From NCBI GenBank assembly GCA_035653295.1, contig DASRCB010000347.1, positions 1 to 16,261 of the forward strand: a stretch of 16,261 nt of DNA, in the 5' to 3' direction. Below, piece by piece: positions 7,349 through 13,979 of the stretch. The first letter of the stretch is position 1. Every line of letters starts with the position of its first letter. The translations under genes and the position numbers were made by a program. Origin of the DNA: DASRCB01 sp035653295. GTDB taxonomy: Bacteria; Acidobacteriota; Terriglobia; Bryobacterales; Bryobacteraceae. The notes below the pieces were generated by a model that did no database searches, had not been told where the DNA came from, and worked only from the letters and a program-made list of their open reading frames with translations.

Positions 7349-8917
7349 ATGAAGGGCTCGGAACACTACAGCAGGCGCGCGTTGTTACGCCGCGGTGGTA
7401 TCGCCGCCGCGGCCGCTCCGGCGCTGCTGCGGGCCGGCGGCGCGTCTTCGGCGACACCGGCGCCGACTACGTCCGTCACCTACGAATCCATCGGCGTCAA
7501 GCCGGTGATCAACTGCCGCGGCACGTACACCATCATTGGCGGCTCGCTCGAACTACCGGAGGTTCGGGCGGCCCAGGATGTCGCGGCCAGGCACTACGTG
7601 CAGCTGGATGAGCTGATGGACGGCATCGGCAAGCGGCTGGCGGAGATCACTGGCGCGGAATGGGGCATGGTGTCGTCGGGCTGCGCGGCGGCGCTGGCGC
7701 ATGCGACGGCTGCCTGTGTCGCGGGAGGGAACCCCGACCTGCACGTCCGCCTGCCCGACCTGACCGGCTTCGCCAAAGATGAGGTGATCATTCCCGCGCA
7801 CTCGCGGAACGTGTACGATGCGGCAGTGCGCTCCACCGGCATTCGCGTGGTGGAGGTGGCCGATGTCGAGCAATACGAGCGTGCGCTGGGCCCGCGGGTG
7901 GCCATGGTTTATGTGCTCGCCGGGCCGAATGCGGAAAAGGGCGCGCTCACCTACGACGACATTTATCGGCTCGCGCAGGCTCGCAACCTTCCCGTGCTGG
8001 TGGACGCCGCGGCGGAGGTTTTAACGATTCCCAACGTCCACCTGAAACGCGGGGCGACGCTCGTCGCCTACAGCGGGGGCAAGTGCATTCGGGGTCCGCA
8101 GTGCGCGGGGCTGCTGCTGGGGCGCAAGGATCTGGTGCGGGCGGCATGGATGCACAGTGCTCCGCACCACGGCTACAGCCGGTCGATGAAACTGGGCAAG
8201 GAAGAGGCGATGGGCATGCTCGCCGCGGTGGAAGCGTGGACGAGGCGCGATCATCAGGGCGAGTGGAACCAGTGGATGGGATGGCTGCACACGATCGGCG
8301 GCCGCGTGGAGACAATCCCGGGAATAACCACGTCCATCGACGAGCCGACCGAGCTGTCGAATCATACGCCGACGCTGCATATCCGGTGGGACACATCGAA
8401 GGTGGGTATCAGCGGGCGCGACGTCGAGCACACGCTGTTCACCAGCGATCCCCGGATCACGCTTTTCGGGCGCGAGGACGGGGTATCGATCGTGGCGTAT
8501 ATGATGGCGCCGGGCGATGACAAGGTGGTCGCCGACCGGCTGCACGCGACGCTTTCCGCCGCGCCGAATGGCCCGGTGATGAACCAGGCGAAGCCCGCGG
8601 CGGCGGACATCAGCGGGGAGTGGGACGTGCACATCACCTATCTCGCCAGCGAAACGCAGCACCGTGTCTATATTCGCCAGGACGGGAACCGCCTGGAAGG
8701 GACGCATCAGGGCGACTTCGTGGCGCGCGATTTGTTCGGTTCGATCGACGGTTCAGCGGTGCGTTTCCACAGCGACACGACCGAGCGACACGGTCAGGCG
8801 CTGTCCTACACCTTCACGGGAACTGCCACCTCCGACAGCATGGAAGGCGACCTGGATATGGGCGAGTATCTGAAGGCGAAATGGTCGGCGAAGCGGCACG
8901 AGTTTGCTCGCGGGTGA
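7349..8917 (+). CDS. Tat-exported SelA-like PLP enzyme with C-terminal beta-barrel-like domain
   Basis: The product is a fold-type I PLP enzyme related to SelA and D-glucosaminate-6-phosphate ammonia-lyase (DgaE) proteins, which catalyse eliminations on amino sugars or amino acids. It has 522 residues. A Tat-like signal (YSRRALLRRGG, 7-17, then Ala-rich) is followed by the catalytic domain (about 45-405). This contains the SelA-type opening VKPVINCRGTYTIIGGS, the cofactor-binding VSSGCAAALAHAT region (108-120), D219 (VLVDAAAEV) and the PLP lysine K245 (AYSGGKCIRGPQ). Residues about 418-522 add a beta-rich domain (ISGEWDVHIT, IRQDGNRLEGTHQGDF, DLDMGEYLKAKWSAKRH) that resembles lipocalin-like modules and is absent from classical SelA. 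GAGG at 7340-7343 overlaps the previous stop codon and gives the ATG a spacing of 5. Selenium-related function is unlikely because no selenocysteine genes are nearby. The exact reaction is inferred. Confidence 0.88.
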   Translation: MKGSEHYSRRALLRRGGIAAAAAPALLRAGGASSATPAPTTSVTYESIGVKPVINCRGTYTIIGGSLELPEVRAAQDVAARHYVQLDELMDGIGKRLAEITGAEWGMVSSGCAAALAHATAACVAGGNPDLHVRLPDLTGFAKDEVIIPAHSRNVYDAAVRSTGIRVVEVADVEQYERALGPRVAMVYVLAGPNAEKGALTYDDIYRLAQARNLPVLVDAAAEVLTIPNVHLKRGATLVAYSGGKCIRGPQCAGLLLGRKDLVRAAWMHSAPHHGYSRSMKLGKEEAMGMLAAVEAWTRRDHQGEWNQWMGWLHTIGGRVETIPGITTSIDEPTELSNHTPTLHIRWDTSKVGISGRDVEHTLFTSDPRITLFGREDGVSIVAYMMAPGDDKVVADRLHATLSAAPNGPVMNQAKPAAADISGEWDVHITYLASETQHRVYIRQDGNRLEGTHQGDFVARDLFGSIDGSAVRFHSDTTERHGQALSYTFTGTATSDSMEGDLDMGEYLKAKWSAKRHEFARG

Positions 8918-9082
8918 TCAGATAAGTAGTCGCTGGTGAGGCCGAAGAGCTCGGCGAGCCGCGTTGGATTGACACACACGGGCCGCAGTTGCAGCGGAAT
9001 CGATGAGGCCGTGGTATTCTGGTTCTGATTCCGAAATTCCACAGGTAAGGCCTGCTGCGCGTTCCGCGCTCCATCAACACCC
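8918..9082. other. Intergenic region before the PPIase gene
   Basis: These 165 bases contain a short hairpin (GCCGA-AGAGC-TCGGC, 8941-8955) without a T tract. A perfect TTGACA occurs at 8969-8974 but has no -10 at proper spacing. TATTCT at 9015-9020 is a possible -10 lacking a good -35. There is no Shine-Dalgarno before ATG 9083. The minus strand of about 8918-9000 reads as coding-like sequence (see findings). Confidence 0.4.
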
Positions 9083-9985
9083 ATGAAGCAATCCCTTTTG
9101 TTGTTTGTCCTTCCGCTGGCGCTTCTTGCCCAGACGGCTCCCACACAGAGCGCGGCCAACTCCGCCGCTGTTACCTCCGCGCCTCCCGCGGCAACCGCCG
9201 CTGCCGGCGACCCGGTGGTGCTCACGGTCGGGGATCAGAAGATCACGAGATCGCAGTTCGAATCCATTGTTGGCACGTTACCCAAAAACCAGCAGTCGGC
9301 CTTGTCCAACCCGGCCGAGCGGCGCAAGCTGGCGGACGAACTGGCGGGCATGGAAGCGCTCGCCACAGTGGCGCGTCAGCGCAAGCTCGATCAGGCGCCG
9401 CCGGTGCAGCAGATGCTGAGGATGCAAAGCGACAGCGTTCTCGCGAATGCGCTCGTGCGCCAGCAAATGGCGGCTGATCATGCGAATCCCACCGCTTTGC
9501 ACCAGTACTACGATCAGCACAAGAACGAATACGAGCAGGTCAAGGCCGTTCACATCCTGATCCGGTTCAAGGGTTCGCCGGTGCCGGTGCGCACGGGTCA
9601 GAAGGATCTCACGGACGCCGAGGCGCTGGCCAAAGCGCAGGAGATCCGGCAGAAGCTCGCCGCAGGCGCCGATTTCGCACAGCTGGCGAAGACCGAATCG
9701 GACGACACCGGATCGGCGGCACAGGGCGGACAACTCCCCGCATTCAGTCACGGCCAGATGGTCGCTGAGTTCGACAAAGCAGCTTTCGAGCTCAAGCCCG
9801 GCGAACTCAGCCAGCCGGTGAAGACGCAGTTCGGGTATCACATCATCAAGGTTCAGGAACACACCACGAAGACCTTCGAGCAAGCGGAGCCGGAGGTGGA
9901 GCAGCAGGTGGCGCGCGCCTTCGTCGAGAGCGTCAAGAAGCAGGTTCCGCTGACCTTCGACGAGACATACTTCGGCAAGGAGTAA
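9083..9985 (+). CDS. Parvulin-type periplasmic peptidyl-prolyl cis-trans isomerase (SurA/PrsA-like)
   Basis: This is a folding chaperone/prolyl isomerase of the envelope, 300 residues long. A Sec signal (MKQSLLLFVLPLALLAQT) has no lipobox cysteine, so the protein is soluble rather than a PrsA lipoprotein. After an Ala/Thr/Pro-rich linker (18-42) comes a SurA-like N-terminal helical region (about 45-145: VVLTVGDQKITRSQFESIV...). The rotamase domain is at about 154-258, with KAVHILIRF (154-162), the AAQGGQLPAFSHGQM segment and FELKPGELSQPVKTQFGYHIIKV split around the conserved G-x-x-S-x-P-V and FGYHIIKV motifs. A C-terminal helix follows. No clear ribosome site precedes ATG 9083. The TAA overlaps the next ATG by one base, so the neighbour is translationally coupled although functionally unrelated. 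Confidence 0.92.
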   Translation: MKQSLLLFVLPLALLAQTAPTQSAANSAAVTSAPPAATAAAGDPVVLTVGDQKITRSQFESIVGTLPKNQQSALSNPAERRKLADELAGMEALATVARQRKLDQAPPVQQMLRMQSDSVLANALVRQQMAADHANPTALHQYYDQHKNEYEQVKAVHILIRFKGSPVPVRTGQKDLTDAEALAKAQEIRQKLAAGADFAQLAKTESDDTGSAAQGGQLPAFSHGQMVAEFDKAAFELKPGELSQPVKTQFGYHIIKVQEHTTKTFEQAEPEVEQQVARAFVESVKKQVPLTFDETYFGKE

Positions 9986-10788
9986 TGGGCCGGGCTCCGG
10001 TCGCACTCACGATCGCCGGCTCCGACCCCAGCGGCGGCGCCGGCATTCAGGCGGATCTCAAGACCTTCCATCAGTTCGGCGTTTACGGCGCCGCAGCCAT
10101 CGCCTGCATTACCGTTCAGAACACGGTCTGCGTGAGCCGCGTAGAGGCGCTCGACCCGGAGCTCGTTGAGCAGCAGATCCGGGCCATTATCGACGACATT
10201 CCGCCAGCAGCGGTGAAAACCGGAGCGCTGGTTTCGGCCGCGGTGGTGGCAGCGGTGGCGAATGTCGTTCGCGGCCGGGAATTCCCGATCGTCGTCGATC
10301 CGGTGATGATCAGCAAACACGGCGCGGCGCTTCTTGCCGACGACGCGCGTGAGGCGCTGGGGGCGTGTCTGCTTCCAGCGGCAACGCTGGTAACTCCGAA
10401 TATCCCCGAGGCAGCGGTGCTGTCCCATATGGAGATCGCGACCACAGCGGACATGCGCCGCGCGGCAGCGAAGATCGCCCGAGATTTTCAATGCGGCGCC
10501 GTGCTGATCAAGGGCGGCCACCTCGAATCGGACAAATCGGTTGACGTTCTTTACTCGAACGGCGACTGGCGCGAATACACGGCCGAGCGCGTGAGCACGC
10601 GCCACACGCACGGAACGGGCTGCGCTTACTCGGCCGCAATTGCGGCGCTGCTCGCGCGAGGCGTCGCGCTGGGGGAAGCAGTGGCGATTGCGAAGGAGTG
10701 GGTCCGCGAAGCCATCGCTACAAACCCGGGTCTTGGATCCGGCAGCGGTCCTGTAAATCATCACGCGCCTGTCCGTTTGAATCGCTAG
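9985..10788 (+). CDS. thiD: Hydroxymethylpyrimidine/phosphomethylpyrimidine kinase
   Basis: ThiD phosphorylates HMP and then HMP-phosphate in thiamine biosynthesis, in the cytoplasm. The 267-residue length is standard for the ribokinase-like ThiD family. Motifs: AGSDPSGGAGIQADLKT (11-27, D24 in the substrate pocket), TVQNTVCV (43-50, Q45 contacting HMP), VVDPVMISKHGAALL (103-117), a TPNIPEA segment (137-143) and the anion-hole/catalytic motif HGTGCAYSAAIAA (209-221, C213). The start ATG overlaps the preceding TAA. An AAGGAG (9977-9982) lies only 2 bases from the ATG, too close for standard spacing, so re-initiation after the upstream stop is likely. No TPP riboswitch or other thiamine gene is visible nearby. 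An alternative reading as pyridoxal kinase is less likely given the QNT and GTGC pattern. Confidence 0.94.
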   Translation: MGRAPVALTIAGSDPSGGAGIQADLKTFHQFGVYGAAAIACITVQNTVCVSRVEALDPELVEQQIRAIIDDIPPAAVKTGALVSAAVVAAVANVVRGREFPIVVDPVMISKHGAALLADDAREALGACLLPAATLVTPNIPEAAVLSHMEIATTADMRRAAAKIARDFQCGAVLIKGGHLESDKSVDVLYSNGDWREYTAERVSTRHTHGTGCAYSAAIAALLARGVALGEAVAIAKEWVREAIATNPGLGSGSGPVNHHAPVRLNR

Positions 10789-10965
10789 TTTGCGCCGACG
10801 CACAGGCGGGAAATGTGGTTCCGTACTGGTCGTGATTCAGCAGCATACTGCTCACTCCGCAGTCGATAGCCGGCAGTAGCACAAAGGGTTTGGCGTGAAA
10901 GCGTGCCGGCGGGTGCGTGCCGCGCGTATCGACAGCGCCGGGCGGACCAGATGGAGAATACTCCT
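10789..10965. other. Intergenic region between thiD and the GH15 gene
   Basis: These 177 bases include a small hairpin (AGCAG-CATA-CTGCT, 10839-10852) with no T tract and a 4-bp stem just after thiD. No promoter with acceptable -35/-10 spacing was seen. The GH15 frame is open upstream to 10903, but that segment (MPAGACRAYRQRRADQ) has no ribosome site and looks non-coding. Confidence 0.4.
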
Positions 10966-13362
10966 ATGGCCCGAATTCGTGGAAACCGGCAGGCCTTCGG
11001 CCGGCCGGGAGTGGAACCGAAATGGACGCACGGCGATAAGAACGGCGTCGGGACCGCGTATTCCGGCACGAGCCGCATCTGGTTCACGATCTGGGCGGGC
11101 ATAATCACGGAGGTCTACTACCCCACCGTGGATCTTCCGCAGATGCGCGATCTGCAGTTGCTCATCACCGACGACCAGACCTTTTTCCACGACGAGCTGC
11201 GGAATACTCGTTCAACGATTGAGCGGCTGGACGGGATGCTCGGGTATCTGGTCCGTAGCGAAGACCCCGAGGGCCGCTACCGGTTCGAGAAAGAAATCAT
11301 CGCCGATCCGCACCTGCCGTGTGTACTGCAGCACACGCGGTTTTACGGCGAGCCCGACTTTCTGAACGCGATGAAAGTATATGTGCTGTGCGCGCCTCAT
11401 CTGGAGGTTGGCGGCGCGGGCAACAGCGCGTGGGTGATGGAGGTGGCGGGGCGCGACGTGCTGGTGGCAAATCATGGGAACGAGTGGCTCGCTGTCGCCG
11501 CCACACAGCCGTTTTCGCGCGCCTCGGTCGGCTTCGTGGGCGCGAGCGATGGCTGGACCGATCTTTCCACGGACTACCGCATGCACTGGGACTTCGATCG
11601 CGCCGAGGACGGAAACGTCGCCCTCATGGGCGAGATCCGTTGCGCGGATACGCACGAGTTCACGGTCGGCGTGGCGTTCGGAAACCGGCTCTCACGCGCG
11701 CTGACAAGCCTGTTCCAGGCGCTGGGCATTCCTTACGCACAGCACCGCGCGCGTTTCGCCGACGAATGGAATCGGGCCAATCGCCACCTGCTCCCGATCG
11801 GGCAGCAGAGCGGCGATGGCGGTACGCTGGCGCAGTCCAGCTATCAGGTGCTGCTGGCACACGAGGATAAAACCTACCAGGGCGCGATCATTGCCTCGTT
11901 GTCGATTCCCTGGGGCCAGACCAAGGGCGACAAGGACGGCATGGCCGGCTATCACCTGGTATGGGTCCGGGACCTGGTGCAGAGCGCCACTGGTTTGCTG
12001 GCGGCGGGCGACGAACAGACCGCCTTCCGCGCGCTCGTCTATCTGACCGTAAATCAGCTCCCGGACGGCAGCTTCCCACAGAATTTCTGGATTGATGGCC
12101 GCCCGCACTGGACTGGCATTCAGCTCGACGAGGTTGCGTTTCCGATCATCCTGGCGCACCGCCTGTGGACGCATAACGCGCTGGGCGAGTTCGCCCCCGT
12201 TGGGATGGTGTTGCACGGCGCTGGGTTTCTGGTGAAGAAAGGCCCGGTTACGCAGCAGGAGCGCTGGGAAGAGAACAGCGGCTACTCGCCTTCGACTTTG
12301 GCTGCCACCATCGCCGCTCTCCTTTGCGCCTCGATCATGGCGCGGGCGCGCGGCGACATGGAGACCGCCCAGTTCCTGGAGGAGCACGCCGATTTTCTGG
12401 AGGCGAATATCGAGCGGTGGACCGTGACCGAAATGGGCCGGCTGGTACCCGGAATCACGCGCCATTATGTTCGGATCACGCCGGCGTGGATCGGCGATCC
12501 GCTGCCGGACGACGGTCCCGGCGAACGGACGCTCGTGATCGCGAACCGCCCGCCGGGGAGCCAGTACGAATTCCAGGCGCGCGACATAGTGGATGCGGGA
12601 TTTCTGCAACTGGTCCGCTATGGCATCCGGCGGGCCGACGATCCGATCATCGTTGACAGCTTGCGCGTGCTGGATGCGGTGCTGAAGGTGGAGACCCCCT
12701 TCGGGGTGACCTGGCGGCGGTACAACCACGACGGCTACGGCGAAGGCGCTGACGGGTCTCCTTATGAGGGCTATGGGCAGGGTCGCGCCTGGCCGCTGCT
12801 GACGGGCGAGCGCGGCCATTACGAGCTTCAGGCGGGCCGCGATCCTGGTCCGTATATTCGTTCCATGGAGGGGTTTGCCACGCCAACCGGCCTGCTCCCC
12901 GAGCAGGTGTGGGATCAGGAGCAGTCGCCCAGTCCGTTCCTCCGGTTCGGCCGGGCAACTGCCTCAGCAACGCCGCTGATGTGGGCGCACGCGGAATACT
13001 TAAAGCTGCTGCGCTCGGCCCGCGACAATACTGTGTTCGACCTCATTCCGGAGGTGTTCGAACGCTACTGCGGCCCACGTGGCGCCCGACGGAGCGTACA
13101 CGTGTGGTCGTTCCTCTATCCGGCCCTGCGCGTCGGCGCGGGAACGACCCTGAGAATCATCGCCGAAGAAGAATTCCTGCTGCACTGGTCCCGGGATGGG
13201 TGGGCGACGGCGGACGATACCCCGGCGCGAACGAACCTGCTGGGTGTGCACTACGCCGACCTCGAGACCGCGGAACTGCGTGGGCGTGAAATCGTGTTTA
13301 CGTTCCGCTGGGCCGCCGACCAGCGGTGGGAAGGCCGCGACTTCCGGGTCGCCGTGGTGTAA
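10966..13362 (+). CDS. GH15 glucoamylase/glucodextranase-type alpha-glucosidase, no signal peptide
   Basis: This enzyme hydrolyses glucose from non-reducing ends of alpha-glucans (starch, glycogen, dextran-type). ATG 10966 is chosen because GGAG (10953-10956) sits 9 bases upstream, giving 798 residues; ATG 10951 is possible. The N-terminal beta-sandwich (about 1-270) opens with GVGTAYSGTSRIWFTIWAG, as in bacterial GH15. The (alpha/alpha)6 barrel (about 290-690) contains YHLVWVRDL (329-337), the likely general acid E435 in RWEENSGYSPST, and the likely base E646 in LLPEQVWD. This matches the layout of Arthrobacter glucodextranase and clostridial glucoamylase. A C-terminal beta region (about 700-798) follows. 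No signal peptide is visible, so it probably acts in the cytoplasm on glycogen or imported maltodextrin. Catalytic assignments are by motif comparison from memory. Confidence 0.92.
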   Translation: MARIRGNRQAFGRPGVEPKWTHGDKNGVGTAYSGTSRIWFTIWAGIITEVYYPTVDLPQMRDLQLLITDDQTFFHDELRNTRSTIERLDGMLGYLVRSEDPEGRYRFEKEIIADPHLPCVLQHTRFYGEPDFLNAMKVYVLCAPHLEVGGAGNSAWVMEVAGRDVLVANHGNEWLAVAATQPFSRASVGFVGASDGWTDLSTDYRMHWDFDRAEDGNVALMGEIRCADTHEFTVGVAFGNRLSRALTSLFQALGIPYAQHRARFADEWNRANRHLLPIGQQSGDGGTLAQSSYQVLLAHEDKTYQGAIIASLSIPWGQTKGDKDGMAGYHLVWVRDLVQSATGLLAAGDEQTAFRALVYLTVNQLPDGSFPQNFWIDGRPHWTGIQLDEVAFPIILAHRLWTHNALGEFAPVGMVLHGAGFLVKKGPVTQQERWEENSGYSPSTLAATIAALLCASIMARARGDMETAQFLEEHADFLEANIERWTVTEMGRLVPGITRHYVRITPAWIGDPLPDDGPGERTLVIANRPPGSQYEFQARDIVDAGFLQLVRYGIRRADDPIIVDSLRVLDAVLKVETPFGVTWRRYNHDGYGEGADGSPYEGYGQGRAWPLLTGERGHYELQAGRDPGPYIRSMEGFATPTGLLPEQVWDQEQSPSPFLRFGRATASATPLMWAHAEYLKLLRSARDNTVFDLIPEVFERYCGPRGARRSVHVWSFLYPALRVGAGTTLRIIAEEEFLLHWSRDGWATADDTPARTNLLGVHYADLETAELRGREIVFTFRWAADQRWEGRDFRVAVV

Positions 13363-13386
13363 ATCTCCGAGCTGTCTGAAACGGCG

Positions 13387-13457
13387 TTACCGAAAACGCC
13401 CGGTTTCGCGCTGGGACCGTGCTGATTTATCTTGCAACGGCGTCTCATTTTCGGTAA
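13387..13457. repeat. 10-base inverted repeat in the leader of the CBS gene
   Basis: TTACCGAAAA (13387-13396) is perfectly inverted as TTTTCGGTAA (13448-13457), with 51 bases between. The octamer AACGGCGT also occurs twice in direct orientation (13380-13387 and 13436-13443). The left arm further forms a local 6-bp hairpin GGCGTT-ACCGAA-AACGCC (13383-13400), a possible weak terminator for the GH15 gene without a T run. The right arm overlaps the candidate -10. It could be an operator pair or a long-range RNA stem. Confidence 0.5.
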
Positions 13458-13460
13458 TCT
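13432..13460 (+). promoter_or_regulatory. Weak sigma-70-like promoter candidate for the CBS gene
   Basis: TTGCAA (13432-13437) and TAATCT (13455-13460) are spaced by 17 bases. The -35 is good and the -10 poor. Transcription would start a few bases before the Shine-Dalgarno at 13471. Confidence 0.3.
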
Positions 13461-13484
13461 CGACCCCACGGGAGGAGTACGCGC

Positions 13485-13931
13485 ATGACTATGTCGGACC
13501 CCGTTACTTCGGTACTCAAGGGCAAGCGCGGCATCTGGTCCGTTTCGCCCGAAACTTCGGTTTTCGAGGCCATGAAGGTGATGGCCGAGAAAGACATCGG
13601 CGCGCTTCTGGTGATGAATGGCCGCGAACTGGTGGGCATCATGTCGGAACGCGATTATGCCCGCAAAGTGGTCCTGCACGGGCGCTCCTCGCGCGAGACG
13701 CTGGTGCGCGACATCATGAGCTCGCCGCCGATCACGGTAAGCCAGAAGGCGAGCATCGACGAATGCATGTCCTCGATGACCAGCCACCGCATCCGGCACC
13801 TGCCGGTGGTGGATGGCGCAGAGGTGGTCGGAGTGGTCTCTATCGGCGATCTGGTGAACTGGATCATCTCCTCGCACGAAAAGACGATCGATCATCTGCA
13901 GCAATACATCGCCGGCGCCTATCCGGCATAG
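13485..13931 (+). CDS. Two-CBS-domain protein
   Basis: This 148-residue stand-alone CBS pair (Bateman module) occupies the whole protein. CBS1 (about 9-65) contains SVSPETSVFEAMKVMAEKDI, ALLVMNGRELVGIMSERDY and the linker KVVLHGRSS. CBS2 (about 75-135) contains DIMSSPPITVSQKASIDECM and HRIRHLPVVDGAEVVGVVSIGDLV. Such pairs usually bind adenosyl ligands (AMP, ATP, NAD, SAM) and act as energy sensors; the partner is unknown. The start is well set by GGAGGAG (13471-13477), seven bases before ATG. The neighbours are two alpha-glucan hydrolases, so a link to energy status or glycogen turnover is possible, but this is inference. No membrane segment or catalytic domain is present. Confidence 0.93.
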   Translation: MTMSDPVTSVLKGKRGIWSVSPETSVFEAMKVMAEKDIGALLVMNGRELVGIMSERDYARKVVLHGRSSRETLVRDIMSSPPITVSQKASIDECMSSMTSHRIRHLPVVDGAEVVGVVSIGDLVNWIISSHEKTIDHLQQYIAGAYPA

Positions 13932-13936
13932 GCGCA

Positions 13937-13954
13937 GCGGGGCTTCGGCCCTGC
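13937..13954 (+). terminator. UUCG-tetraloop hairpin after the CBS gene
   Basis: A 7-bp stem (GCGGGGC/GCCCTGC, one G-U pair) closed by a C(UUCG)G tetraloop begins 6 bases after the CBS stop. This is a very stable RNA hairpin. No T tract follows, so it may be a Rho-assisted terminator or a 3'-end stabiliser rather than a classic intrinsic terminator. Confidence 0.45.
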
Positions 13955-13965
13955 ACGCATCGGGA

Positions 13966-13971
13966 TACAAT
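13966..13971 (+). promoter_or_regulatory. Candidate -10 (TACAAT) for a leaderless transcript
   Basis: TACAAT matches the -10 consensus at 5 of 6 positions and lies 8 bases before ATG 13980, which has no Shine-Dalgarno. Transcription would start at or next to the ATG. No good -35 is visible. Confidence 0.35.
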
Positions 13972-13979
13972 TCAATCCG

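Noticed and set aside
7349..8917. Reading the PLP enzyme as true SelA (selenocysteine synthase)
   Set aside because: It has a Tat-like signal and an extra C-terminal domain, and no selB, selD or selC is visible. It is better placed with SelA-like lyases.
5185..8923. TGATCAGAT occurring after two genes (5185-5193 and 8915-8923) and TGATCAG at 5683
   Set aside because: These short matches are built around stop codons and a common palindrome. Chance is the simplest explanation; there is no longer shared repeat.
8941..8955. Hairpin GCCGA-AGAGC-TCGGC as terminator of the PLP-enzyme operon
   Set aside because: The stem is only 5 bp and has no following T tract, so it is not supported as an intrinsic terminator.
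8969..8974. Perfect TTGACA box upstream of the PPIase gene
   Set aside because: No -10-like hexamer lies 16-18 bases downstream; the nearest (TATTCT, 9015) is 40 bases away.
10903..10965. Upstream extension of the GH15 frame (21 codons)
   Set aside because: There is no ribosome site before ATG 10903 and the peptide is Arg/Ala-rich and unlike the family's N-terminus; ATG 10966 has well-spaced GGAG.
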